A stretch of DNA of 64,000 nucleotides from Theropithecus gelada (taxonomy: Eukaryota; Chordata; Mammalia; Primates; Cercopithecidae), in the NCBI RefSeq assembly GCF_003255815.1, contig NC_037674.1, forward strand, positions 26,317,925 through 26,381,924. Direction: 5' to 3'. The notes beneath the pieces were generated by a model. That model saw only the letters and a program-made list of their open reading frames with translations. It made no database searches and had not been told where the DNA came from. Position numbers and translations under genes: made by a program. Shown here piece by piece: positions 11,371 through 21,650 of the stretch. The first letter of the stretch is position 1, and each line of letters opens with the position of its first letter.

Positions 11371-12422
11371 GTGAATATCCTCTTTTTTCTTATTTCATTT
11401 TCCCTTTCATTCTTCCACACCTCTCGGCTTTCGTGAGCAGCAGCTGGCCCTTTGGGAGCTCTGCCAATAAGAGGTGTCATAACGTCTGCGAGCAGATTGA
11501 CAAGTCACAGCCTGTCACAGGGAGGGTTCTTCTTTTTCTACTGGAGAGAAAGACATTTTGCTTTTTCTTTTCTTTGTTTCTTCCAGATTTGAAGTGATTC
11601 TGACGGCCAAAAGTCCAGCTGTCTAAAGAAAACTGGGGGATTATAGTAGCTTGTTTTATTTTAGATTAATTTGGTAGTTGGGTCAGGAAATTAAATAATG
11701 TTGTGATTTTATTTTATTGAAGCAGGTAATCATGAAGCCAGAGGAAAACTATTTTCAACAAGTTAATCATTGATGATTCACTGGTATTTTTCGTAGTGTT
11801 GTATTAGAAGAATAATCATTACCAAAAATGAATGAGAAGTAGATAAATTCAGCATATACGGAGACAGACACAAACACACCCAACCATACCACACCCACAT
11901 ATACACATATATAATTATTTATTGAAGTAAACATGTTTGAAACTATGAATTATTATTAATATGTGTGAAATATCCTTTTCAAATTAAAATTTTCAGCCAC
12001 ATCAACTTGAAACGTCTGAATATAACATTTCTCAGCCAAAGTGCCATGATTGCTCCCAACAGAGCAGAATGTGGAATAATGAGACCACCAGCTCCTCTTC
12101 AGAGTTCTGGGAGCAAGCCTAGGGTGGCAGGAGCCCTGGAGTTCAGAGCCAGCTGTTTGAGGCTGGGTCTGATGCCAATTTTGAGGTTGAAATGCAGCTT
12201 CACTGTCTGGTCCGGAGCGTGGGTGCTAGTCCCAGAGCCCAAAGGTGGGGGGCAAGCACTAGTTATCATGCCAGCCTTTCTGTAGTTCTTCCAGGATCTA
12301 ATACTAGAGAACAAAGGAGACATGGCCCCAAGCACTGGGATTGCAGGAACAACATAGAACGCACAAGTGAGGGTAATCTTCCTTCCCTCCTTCCTTTATT
12401 TTCTTCCTTTCATCATTAATCT
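11371..12422. other. Mostly unique intergenic DNA
   Basis: No repeat or gene recognised. There is a short CA/TA-rich stretch at about 11868-11920 and a (CCTTC)n-like run at 12381-12412. Frames of 65-106 codons here overlap on both strands and lack any family resemblance. Confidence 0.5.
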
Positions 12423-12724
12423 TTTTTCTTTTTTTTTTTGAGACAGAGTCTCACTCTGTCACCTAGGCTGGAGTGCAGTGGCATGATCTCAGCTCACTGC
12501 AACCTCTGCCTCTCGGGGTCAAGCAGTTCTCTTGCCTCAGCCTCCCAAGTAGCTGGGATTGATTACAGGCGCGAGCCACCACACCCAGCTATTTTTTTGT
12601 ATTTTAGTAGAGATGGGGTTTCACCATGTTGGCCAGGCTGGTCTTGAACTCCTGACCTCAGGTGGTCCTCCTGCCTCGACCTCCCAAAGTGTTGGGATTA
12701 CAGGTGTGAGCCACTGCACCTGGT
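12423..12724 (-). mobile_element. Alu (AluS-like)
   Basis: Oligo-T and 'GAGACAGAGTCTCACTCTGTC' at the left; 'GTGAGCCACTGCACCTGGTC' at the right. Near 12557 'GGGATTGATTACAGGCGCG' has a small local insertion (GATT repeated) compared with the usual 'GGGATTACAGGCGCG'. Confidence 0.95.
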
Positions 12725-12868
12725 CTGATTGCTTTTTTAGACTGTTCACTCTTGGCATATAGAAATGCTACTGACTTTTGTATCATTGGTTTGAATGGTT
12801 TGAATATACCATCCCTTTTTCTCCTGGTCTGTAAGGTTTCTGCTGAGAAATCTGCTTAGTCTTATGGT

Positions 12869-13182
12869 GTTTTTTTTTGTTTGTTTGTTTTTTTTTTGAG
12901 ATAGAGTCTTGCTCTGTCGCCCAGGCTGGAATGTAATGGCGCAATCTTGGCTCACTGCAAGCTCCGCCTGTCGGGTTCACGCCATTCTCCCACCTCAGCC
13001 TCCCGAGTATCTGGGACTACAGGAGCCCGCCACTACGCCTGGCTAGTTTTGTTTTTGTATTTTTAGCAGAGACAGGGTTTCACCGTGTTAACCAGGATGG
13101 TCTTGATCACCTGACCTCATGATCCACCAGCCTCAGCCTCCCAAAGTGCTAGGATTACAGGTGTGAGCCACCACACCCGGCC
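12869..13182 (-). mobile_element. Alu (AluY/S-like) in L1
   Basis: Full-length minus-orientation Alu with mixed T/G tail. It is flanked by 'CTTATGGTG' on the left and 'CTTATGGGG' on the right, a target-site duplication with one mismatch. The right boundary is 'CACACCCGGCC' at 13182. Confidence 0.95.
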
Positions 13183-13604
13183 TTATGGGGGTTCTTTTAT
13201 AAGTGATAAACATTCTTTTCCTGCTGTTTTTAGAATTCTGTCTTTGTCTTTGACTTTTGACAGTTTGACTATAATGTGCTGTGGAGAAGAGCTTTTTAAA
13301 ATTATATGGATTTGCATGTCATTGAGCTTCCTGGGTGTCTAAATCTTTTGCTAGACTAAGGCAGTTTTCAGATATTATTTCGTTAAATAGGTAAATAGGT
13401 TTTTATACCTTTCATTTTTTCTTTGCCTTCTGGGATACTGGAAAATTAAATATTTGGTCTTTATGGTGTCTGATACATCTTGTAGACTTGTTTCATTCTT
13501 TTTAATTTTTTTCTTCAATTTTGCCTGACTGGGATATTTTAAAAGACCGATCTTTAAGTTCTGAGATATTTTCTTCCACTTGACTTAATCTATTGTTGAA
13601 GCTT

Positions 13605-13630
13605 TTGAATGTATATATATATATATTTTT
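13605..13630. repeat. (TA)n microsatellite
   Basis: A pure TA run, 'TATATATATATATAT', sits at the tail of the adjoining Alu. It probably grew from the Alu insertion site. Confidence 0.8.
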
Positions 13631-13913
13631 TGAGATGGAGTCTCACTCTGTTGCTCAGGCTGGAGTGCAGTGGCGTGATCTCAGCTCACTGCAACCTCTG
13701 CCTCCCAGGTTCAAGCAATTCTCCTGTCTCAGCCTTCCAAGCAGCTAGGATTACAAATACCTACCACCATGCTTGGCTAATTTTTGTATTTTTAATAGAG
13801 ACAGGGTTTCACCATGTTGGCCAGACTGGTCTTGAACTCCTGACCTCAAGAGATCCACCTGCTTTGGCCTCCCAAAGTGCTGGGATTACAGGCGTGAGCC
13901 ACTGTGCCCAGCC
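13626..13913 (-). mobile_element. Alu in L1
   Basis: Minus orientation, from 'TTTTTTGAGATGGAG' to 'CACTGTGCCCAGCC'. 'TGAATGT' lies on both sides, a probable target duplication. The 226-codon plus frame at 13609-14289 runs through this Alu and the next and is antisense Alu, not a gene. Confidence 0.94.
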
Positions 13914-13982
13914 TGAATGTTGTTTTGTATTTCATGTAATGAATTCTTCAGTCCTCAGTTCCAGAATTTCTGCTGAATTTAC

Positions 13983-14281
13983 TTTTTTTTTTTTTTTTTT
14001 GAGACAGAGTCTCACTCTGTTGCCCAGGCTGGAATGCAATCACACAATCTTGGCTCATTGCAACCTCTGTATCCCAGGTTCAAGAGATTCTCATGCCTCA
14101 GCTTCCCAAGTAGCTGGGATTACAGGCATGTGCCATCACACCCAGCTAATTTTTGTATTTTTAGTAGAGATGGGTTTTTGCCATGTTGGCCAGGCTGGTC
14201 TTGAACTCCTGGCCTCAGGTGATCTGCCCACCTTGGCCTCCCTAAGTGCTGGAATTCACAGGCATGAGCCACCACGCCTGG
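13983..14281 (-). mobile_element. Alu in L1
   Basis: Minus orientation with an 18-base T tract. Flanks 'GAATTTAC' and 'GAATTGAC' look like the target duplication. The 5' end reads 'GCCACCACGCCTGG'. Confidence 0.94.
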
Positions 14282-15095
14282 TGAATTGACCTCTTTATTA
14301 TCATATAATGACTTTCTTTGTCTCTTTTCATAGTTTGTGTCTTAAAATCTATTTTGTCTGATATAAGTGTAAGCTACTCCTATGCTTTTTTGGTTTCCAT
14401 TGGCATGGAATATCTTTTTTCATCCCTTTATTTTCAGTCTGTGTGTCTTTATAGGTGAAGTGAGTATTTCTTGTAGGCAACAGATAGTTGGATCCTGTTT
14501 GTCCATTCAACCATTGTATGTCTTTTGATTGGAGAGTTTAGTCCATTTACATTCAATGGTAGTATTGATGAGTAAGGATTTACTCTTGCCATTTTATTAT
14601 TTGTTTTCTGGTTGTTTTGTGGTCTTTTCTTCCTTCTTTCCCTTCTTTCTTTCTTTTGGTGAAGGTTATTTTCTCTGGTGGTATGTTTTAATTTCTTGCT
14701 TTTTATTTTTTGTGTATCTGTTGTAGGTTTTCTGATTTGAAGTTGCCATGAGGTTTATAAATGACATCTTAAAACTCATTATTTTAAACTAATGACAACC
14801 TAACACTGATTGCAAAAACAAACTACAAACAAGCACAGAGAAAACTAATAAAAACTCTACATTTTAACTTTTTCCTCCCTCCCCCACTTTTTAACTCTTT
14901 GTTGTTTATATTTATATCTTATCACATTGTCTATGCCTTTAAAAATTGTTGTAGTTATTACTTTTGATAGGTTCATCTTTTAGTCTTTCTACTAAAGATG
15001 TAAGTAGTTTACACACCACAATTTCAGTTATAATATTCTGTGTTTCTCTGTTTACTTACTATTACCAGTGAGAGTTTTGTGCCTTCAGATGATTT

Positions 15096-15334
15096 CTTTT
15101 TTTTTCTGAGACGGAGTCTCGCTCGGTTTCCCAGGCTGGAGTGCAGTGGCACGATCTTGGCTTGCTGCAGCCTCCACCTCCCAGGTTCAAGCGATTCTCC
15201 TGCCTCAGCCTCCCGAGTAGCTGGGACTACAGGCATGCACCACCACGCCCAGGTAATTTTTGTATTTTTAATAGAGACAGCGTTTCACCATGTTGGCCAG
15301 GATGGTCTCCATCTCTTGACCTCGTGATCTGCCT
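15096..15334 (-). mobile_element. 5'-truncated Alu
   Basis: Minus-orientation Alu from the oligo-T at 15096 to 'GACCTCGTGATCTGCC'. It lacks the last ~45 bp at the right (the Alu 5' end). The L1 text ('CATCCTTTTCTTTCAGATTG') resumes directly. Confidence 0.9.
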
Positions 15335-16549
15335 GAACATCCTTTTCTTTCAGATTGAAGAGCTCCCTTTAGCATTTCTTGTAGGACAGGTCTGGTGTTT
15401 AAATCCCTCAGCTTCTGTTTGTCTGGGAAAGTATTTCTCCTTTTTGTTTGAAGGACACTTTTGCTTGATATACTATTCTAGGATAATTTTTTTTTTTCCT
15501 TCAGCACTTTAAATATGTCATGCCACTCTCTCCTGGCCTGTAAGGTTTCCACTGAGAAGTCTGCTGCTAGTTGTACTGGAGCTCCTTTGTATGTTATTTG
15601 TTTCCTTTCTCTTGCTGCTTTTAGGATCCTTTATTTTTCCTTGACCTTTGGGAGTCTGATTGTTAAATGCTTTAGTGGTAGTCTAATTTGGCTTAAAGAT
15701 GTTTTGTGTGCTATATCCTTCTCCTACTTGAATATTGATATCTTTCTCTAGTTTTGGAAAGTTATCCATTATTATCCCTTTGAATAAACCTTCTACCCCA
15801 ATTTGTCTCTCTATCTTCTCTATAAGGCCAATAACCCTTAGATTTGCCCCTTTGAGGCTATTTTTTTTTTTTAAGATCTTGTAGGCATGCTTTCATTCTT
15901 CTTTTGTCTCCTTTGACTGTGTGTTTTCAAATAGGCAATCTTTGAGCTCACTAATTCTTTCTTCTGCTTGATCAATTCTGCTGTTAAGATACTCTGTATG
16001 TCTTCAGTATGTCAGTTGAATTTTTCAGCTCCAGAAATTCAGCTTGATTTTTAAAAATTATTTCAATCTCTTTGTTGAATTTATCTAGTAGGATTCTGAA
16101 TTCCTTCTCTGTGTTGTCTTGCGTTTCATTGAGTTTCCTCATGAGTTTTGAATTCTTTGTCTGAAAGATCGCATATTGCTGTCACTCCAGGACTGGTCAC
16201 TGGTGCCTTGTTTAGTTTGTTTAGTAAGTTCATGTTTTCCTGGATGGCCTTGATGCTTGTGGATGTTCATCAGTGTTTACACATTGAAGAGTTAGGTATT
16301 TATTATAATCTGCGTTGTCTGAGCTTGTTTGTACCCATCCTTCTTTGGAAGGCTTCCTAAATATTCAAAAGGAGTTGAATATTGTAATCTAAATATTTGG
16401 TCACTGGTGTTTAAATCCCTCAGCATCTGTTTGGGAAAGTCTTTATTGCCTGTGTTTTGGGTCACCCCAGGTCTGATAACATTGTGATTCCTGCACACTT
16501 ATAGAGGTACCATCTTGGTGGTCTTGGGAAAGATCTGGGAGAATTCTCT

Positions 16550-17860
16550 GGATTACCAGGCAGAGACACTTTTTCTCTTCCCTTACTTTCCCCTAAACAG
16601 GGTATCTCTCTCTCTCTCCATGCTGGGCTACCTGGAGCTGGTTGAGGGGTGACAAACAGCCCTGTGGCCACCACCACTGGGCCTGCACTGTGTTAGAGTC
16701 AAAGCCAGCATAGCACTGAGTCTTGCCCAACCTGCGGAGACCACTGCCTGGCTACTGCTGATGATCACTGAAGGTCCAAGGGTTCTTTAGTCAGCAGATG
16801 GTAAATCCGGCCAGGCTCGTATCCTGTTCATGGCAGCGAACTCCCAACTCTGGCCCGGGGCAGGTTCATAAATGCCATCTGGGAGCCAGAGCTTGGAGTT
16901 CAGAACCTTAGGATTCTACTTGGTACTGTATTCTACTGTAGTTATGCTGGCATCCAAACTGCAAGATCATCCTTTCCACTCTTCTTTCTCCTTTTCTAAT
17001 GCAGAAGGAGTGTCTCCTCATGGTCACCATTGCCCCAGGCCCACTGTGAGTACTGCCTGGCTAGTGCCAATGTTCACTCAAGGCTCACATGCTCTTCAGT
17101 CAGCTTGTGGTGAATGCTGCCAGGTCTGAGTCTCTCCCTTCAGGGCAGTGGGCTCCCCTCTGGCTGAGGGTGGGTCCAGAAATGCCATCCAGAAGCCAAG
17201 GCCTGGAATTGGGAACCTCAGGAGCCTGCTTAGTGTTGTATGCCACTGCGGTTGAGCTGATGCCTAAGCTCTATGACAAAGTCCCCTTTACTCTTTCCTG
17301 TCCTTTCCTCAAGCAGAAGGAGCCTCTCCCTGTGGCCACCACAGTTGGGAATATGCTGGGTCACATCTGAAGCCAGCACAGCCCTGGGTCTCATCCAAGT
17401 ACTGCTGATGTTTATTCAAGGCTCAGCAGCTCTTTAGTCAGCAGGTGATGAATCCTGCCAGGACTGGGTCCCTCGCTTCAAGGCAACAGTTTCTCTTCTG
17501 GCCCAGGGTATGTCTAGAAATGTCATCTGGGAGGTAGAGCCTGGAATGGAGGCCTCACAACTGCCTGGTGACCTCTTCTACTGTGGATTAGCTGGTATCC
17601 AAGTTGCAAGACAGTCCTCTTTAGTCTCCTGTCTCCTTTCCTCAAGCAAAAGGAAGAAGTCTCTCCTGGGCCTGTAAGCTACACTGTCTTGGATTGGGAA
17701 AAGGGTGATTTAAGCATTTCTTTGGCTGCCCCATCTAGTGTCTCACTGAGTTGTGTGCACCCCAAGTCCACTGGTTCTGAGCCCAGAACAGTACCAGGAC
17801 TTGCCCAGGAATTGCAATCCTTGTGGCCTAGACTGACTTTCATGTTTATTTAGGACCCCA
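16550..17860 (-). repeat. Diverged tandem repeats, period about 310-340 bp
   Basis: Each unit contains, in order, 'AAATGCCATCTGGGAGCCAGA'-like, a CTCCTTTCCTCAAGCAGAAGG-like segment, GTGGCCACCAC, 'CTTTAGTCAGCAG' and CTGGCCCAGGG. Unit starts align at about 16875, 17185 and 17523, with a partial unit before the first. They lie within the L1 5' region and probably represent internal 5' UTR repeats of that L1 lineage. Confidence 0.65.
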
Positions 17861-18322
17861 GAGTGCTTTAGCCTGTGGTGGGGGGGCTAGCTGGAACTCA
17901 GGTTCCAACCATTGGAATGGATGATTCCCCTCTGTCTAAAGCTGGCCTAAATGTTCCTTCATGGGTGCTGGCCAAATTCTGCCCTGTGTTTCTTTCCACG
18001 TGACAGGGCAGTGCTGAGTTCCAATGCAAAGTCCCACAATCACTGCAGTCCCTCTCCCCAAAGCACACATATTCTCTCTCCATGCCACATGGCCAGTGCT
18101 GTGGGGAGGGATAGGGGTGATGTCAGCAATTCAAGACTGTCTTTCCTATCTTCTTCAGTGCTTCTTTCCTTGATATGATGTTCAAACCAGGTACTGTGAC
18201 CACTCACCTGATTTTCGGTTCGTATGAAGGTGCTTTCGTGTGTGGATCGTTGTTCAATTTGGTGTTCTTGCAGGGGAGATGATTGCTGGAGGGTTCTGTT
18301 CAGCCATATTGCTCCGCCTCCT

Positions 18323-20185
18323 TGTCTGAATTTCTGTTTGTTTCTTTTTAATGATTTCTATCTCTTTGGTAAATTTCTCATTTATTTCCTGAATTGTTTT
18401 TCTGATTTGTTTGTATTGTTTTTCTGTGTTTTGTTGTATCTTACTGAACTTCTTGAGCATCAATATTTTCATTTTTTTTCTGTGATCTCATAAATTTATT
18501 TTTTGATTGGAATATATTATTGGAGAATTACTGTTTTTCCTGGAGGTGTCGTATTTCTTTGCTTTTCATGTTTCTGTGTCCTTATATTAGTATCTGTGCA
18601 TCTGGTGTAACAGTCACTTCTTCCAGTATTTTGTATTTGCTTTTATAGGAGAGGACTTTTTCCTGAAGATGTATCTATGGTGTTGATTGGGTAGGGCACT
18701 TTTGCTTTCATTCTGGGTGCATGCAGTAGTGTAGTCTCTGTATTATGTCTTTGGCTATAAACAGCACTGGTGATGTCTGTGATTTCCTCACTGGTTTTAG
18801 GGTGCAGTTGTTAGTGGGATCTGTGGTGAGATTTTGCTGAGGACAAGAACACCATGTAGTCCTGTCCGTGGGCCCCAGTGGTGGCAGCAGCAGGCAGAGT
18901 GTGCCTGTCCTTAGGCCCCAGGGCAGCGTATGCTGGCACTGGTGTTAGCTGGTCCAGGCTGGCTGATTCTTGGGCCTCCAGGCAGCTTACTCAGGTGCTG
19001 GTTGTGGCAATAGTGGACAAGTTCTTCAGGCCCTTGAGGAGTGAGTGTGGTGTGGGCAATGGTAGTAGTAGTGTTGAGACAACCTTCTGACTCCCAAGCA
19101 GTCCTTGCTGGAGTTGGTGGTGGCTGTGATGGGCTGGGTAGGTTGGTCACCAGGCCCATAGGTGGCACATGCTGGTGGATTCCTGCTATAGTGGTAGTGG
19201 CAGGCTGAGTGAGCCTGACCTCAGGCCCCTAGGAGGCTCAAGGGCCAAAACTGGTAGACTGGGATGGGTGGACTTATCCTCAGGCCCCCTGGTGGTGCAT
19301 GCAGGAACTAACTATAGTAGGCAGAAACAGGGTGATCCCCAGGTCCTAAGTGAATGTTCAGGCAGGGGTGTTGGTGTCAGCAGCCCTGCTACTAGGGAGG
19401 GTGGGGTTGCTTTCGAGGGCAACAGCTATATGCAGGCAGCTAAGGAGCATACACTTTGCTTGTGCTTCACCCCCCCCCACCCCACTGTGGTGGCAGCCTG
19501 CAGTGTTAGTGGCTGTGGGCAGAGGAGTTTGTCTTCAGGGTTCATGAATATGCATGATGGCTTTGCTGCCAGGAGCAGTGGGGATGTTGCCAATGGTTTA
19601 AGCCTCAGCCTTGGCAGCAGCAGCCAGCTGTGGTGGTGGCTGTGCTTGGTGATGTTAATGGGGATCCAGGGATGTGGAGATGCAGGTGCTGTTGGGCCCC
19701 CAGGCAGGATGCAGGCTGGTGGGGCTAGGCTCTCAATATAACACCATGCTGTATCTGCTTAGGACTTGGGAAATGTTTGGGACTGAGCATAAGCTTCCTC
19801 TCTGGAGCAATACTGTTGTGTGGTCTCCAGGCAGCTTCCTATGTTAGTCTCAGGGTGGCCCACAAGGGTCAGTGGGCTCCCCCATGGCTAGGATTGCAGG
19901 AGTCTGCTGTGAGAATGTGGACTGCTGGGGATCTCTCACCCTTTCCCCACTTTGGGGAGCCTCTCCAGGCTCCCAGCTGGTCCTGGTCAAGGAGGCTGCC
20001 TTGCTTCTCTCTTCTTCCTTGCTTTAAATGTTTCCTGTCATTTCTCTGTTGAATTCCAGTGTTCTCTTTTAGATGATCTATTCAAAGTGTGATTATCTGT
20101 TGCTATTTTCGTTCTTCTTTGTGGAGGAGGTGAGTGCTGGGTGCCTGTAGTCAGTCCTCTTGAAGCCCTTAGTCACCTATATTTT
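18323..20185 (-). mobile_element. Second L1 5' region with GC-rich minisatellite-like units
   Basis: The text parallels 9601-10440: 'TATTGGAGAATTACTG', 'CATCTGGTGTAACAGTCAC', and then GC-rich degenerate units at 18870-19740 built around 'CAGGCCCCTAGGAGGC' and 'GTGGTGGCAGC'. It follows directly on the L1 5' terminus at 18322, so it belongs to a different L1 insertion. The long plus frame of 190 codons (19169-19741) comes from these units. Confidence 0.62.
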
Positions 20186-21650
20186 CTGTTAGAGTTTTTT
20201 TTAAAATTCTTACATTTAAGTATTTGATTCATTTTGTGTTAAGGTCTGCATATAGCATGAATTAGGGGCCTAGATGCATTCTTTTGCATGTGGATAGCTA
20301 GTTGTCCCAGCACGATTTGTTGAAGACTATTCTTTCCCCACTGAATGGTGTTGGCACCTTTGCCAAAGACAAATTGATGATAAATATATGGATTCATTTT
20401 CTAGACCAGGGGTCCCCAACCCCTGGGCTGTGGACTGATACTGGTCCGTGGCCTGTTAGGAACCAGGCCGCACAGCAGGGGGTGAGCAGCTGGTGAACAA
20501 GCATTACAGCCTGAGCATTACAGCCTGAGCCTGTCAGATCAGCTGCAGCATTAAATTCTCATAGGAGTGTGAACCCTATTGTGAACTGCACGTGCGAGAG
20601 ATCTAGGTTGTGTGCTCCTTATGAGAATCTAACTAATGCCTGATGATCTGAGGTGGAATAGTTTCATCCTGAAACCATCCCTTCAACTGTCCATGGAAAA
20701 ATTGTCTTCTACAAATCCAGTCTCTGGTGCCAAAACGGTTGGAAGCCACTGATCTAGACTCTTGATTCTGTTCCATTGATCTATATGTCTGTCCACATTA
20801 TCTTGGTTATTGTACCTTTGCTGTAACTTTTGAAATTGGGAAGTGTGAGTCCTCCAAATTTTTTCTTCTTTTTCAAGATGACTTTGGCCATTCTGTGTCC
20901 ATTGCAATTTCATATAAATTTTAGGATAGGCTCATTCACTTCTGATAAGAAAGGCGGTTGGAATTTTGATAAGAATTCAACTGAATCTGTAGATCACTTT
21001 GGGGAATATTGCCATTTTAACAGTATTGTCTTCTAATCCATGAACACAGGATGTCTGCATTTACATAGGTTTCCTTTAATTTCTATCTATGATGTTTTGT
21101 AGTTAACCTTAGCTTATTTGGTTAAATTTATTCCTAAGTATTTTATTCTTTTGGGTGGTAATGTGACAATTAAGAAATTGTTTTCTTAATTTTATTTGTG
21201 GACTACTCATTGCTAGTAGATAGAAATTTTTTATATATTCATCTTGTATCCTGGAACTTTGCTGAAATAATTAGCTCTAGTAGTATTTTTGTAGATTCTT
21301 TGAGTTTTCTATATGTGAGATCATGCCATCTGCAAATAGAGATAGTTTTCTTTCTTTCTTTCCAATCTGGATGCCTTTTTCCTTTTTCTTGCCTAATTGC
21401 CCTGACTAGAACCTCTAATACAATGTTGAATAGAAGTAGTTAAAAATGAACATAGCAAGTCTGTCACCATTAGGTATATGTTAACTATGGGTTTTTCATA
21501 GATTTCCTTTATCAGATTGAGAAAATTTCCTTCTATTAGTTTGTTGAGTAGGTTTACCATGAAATAGTATTGGGTCTTGTGAAATCCTTCTTATGTATCT
21601 ATTGATAACCACACTTTGATAAAAGCTTCAAAAATTAAAGTTTTTGGCAT
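20186..21650 (-). mobile_element. Old L1 ORF2 segment interrupted by a hAT element
   Basis: Plus-strand phrases 'CCCAGCACGATTTGTTGAAG', 'GATTCTGTTCCATTGATCTA' and 'TATCCTGGAACTTTGCTG' are the antisense of L1 ORF2. It is split at 20406/20752 by a MER1-type element and otherwise reads in register. It is strongly diverged and has no long frame. Confidence 0.88.
20407..20751 (+). mobile_element. MER1-type hAT (Charlie) non-autonomous DNA transposon
   Basis: Starts 'CAGGGGTCCCCAACCCCTGG' and ends '...GGTTGGAAGCCACTG', with the family's internal 'CCTGTTAGGAACCAGGCCGC' and 'GATCTGAGGTGGAATAG'. Flanking octamers TTCTAGAC (20399-20406) and ATCTAGAC (20752-20759) match at 7 of 8 positions, as expected of an 8-bp hAT target duplication. 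The element has no coding capacity. A 14-bp unit, CATTACAGCCTGAG, is tandemly duplicated near 20503. Confidence 0.92.

Larger units (their letters stand above)
12725..14282 (-). mobile_element. L1 5'-region segments carrying three Alus
   Basis: Between the Alus the plus-strand text is characteristic of the minus copy of an old L1 5' region: 'CTGGTCTGTAAGGTTTCTGC', 'TTTGTCTTTGACTTTTGACAG' and 'CTTCAATTTTGCCTGACTGGG'. Pieces are 12725-12868, 13183-13625 and 13914-13982. They read as one continuous L1 segment once the Alus are removed. Confidence 0.65.
14283..18322 (-). mobile_element. Long L1 5' region, reaching a probable L1 5' terminus
   Basis: Plus-strand text such as 'TTTTGATTGGAGAGTTTAGTC', 'GAGCTCCCTTTAGCATTTC' and 'CTCTCCTGGCCTGTAAGG' marks the antisense copy of an older L1 upstream region. 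The block ends at 18304-18322 with 'GCCATATTGCTCCGCCTCC', the reverse complement of the GGAGGCGGAGCAAGATGGC-like start of older L1s. It contains diverged ~310-bp tandem repeats at about 16550-17860 and an Alu at 15096-15334. Reading frames are short and broken. Confidence 0.65.

Noticed and set aside
13609..14289. 226-codon plus frame, the longest in the window
   Set aside because: It runs through two antisense Alus and the L1 text between them. Phrases such as HHVGQTGLELLTS are standard translated antisense Alu.
19169..19741. 190-codon plus frame rich in Gly and Ser
   Set aside because: Same reason: GC-rich L1 5' repeat units without stops.
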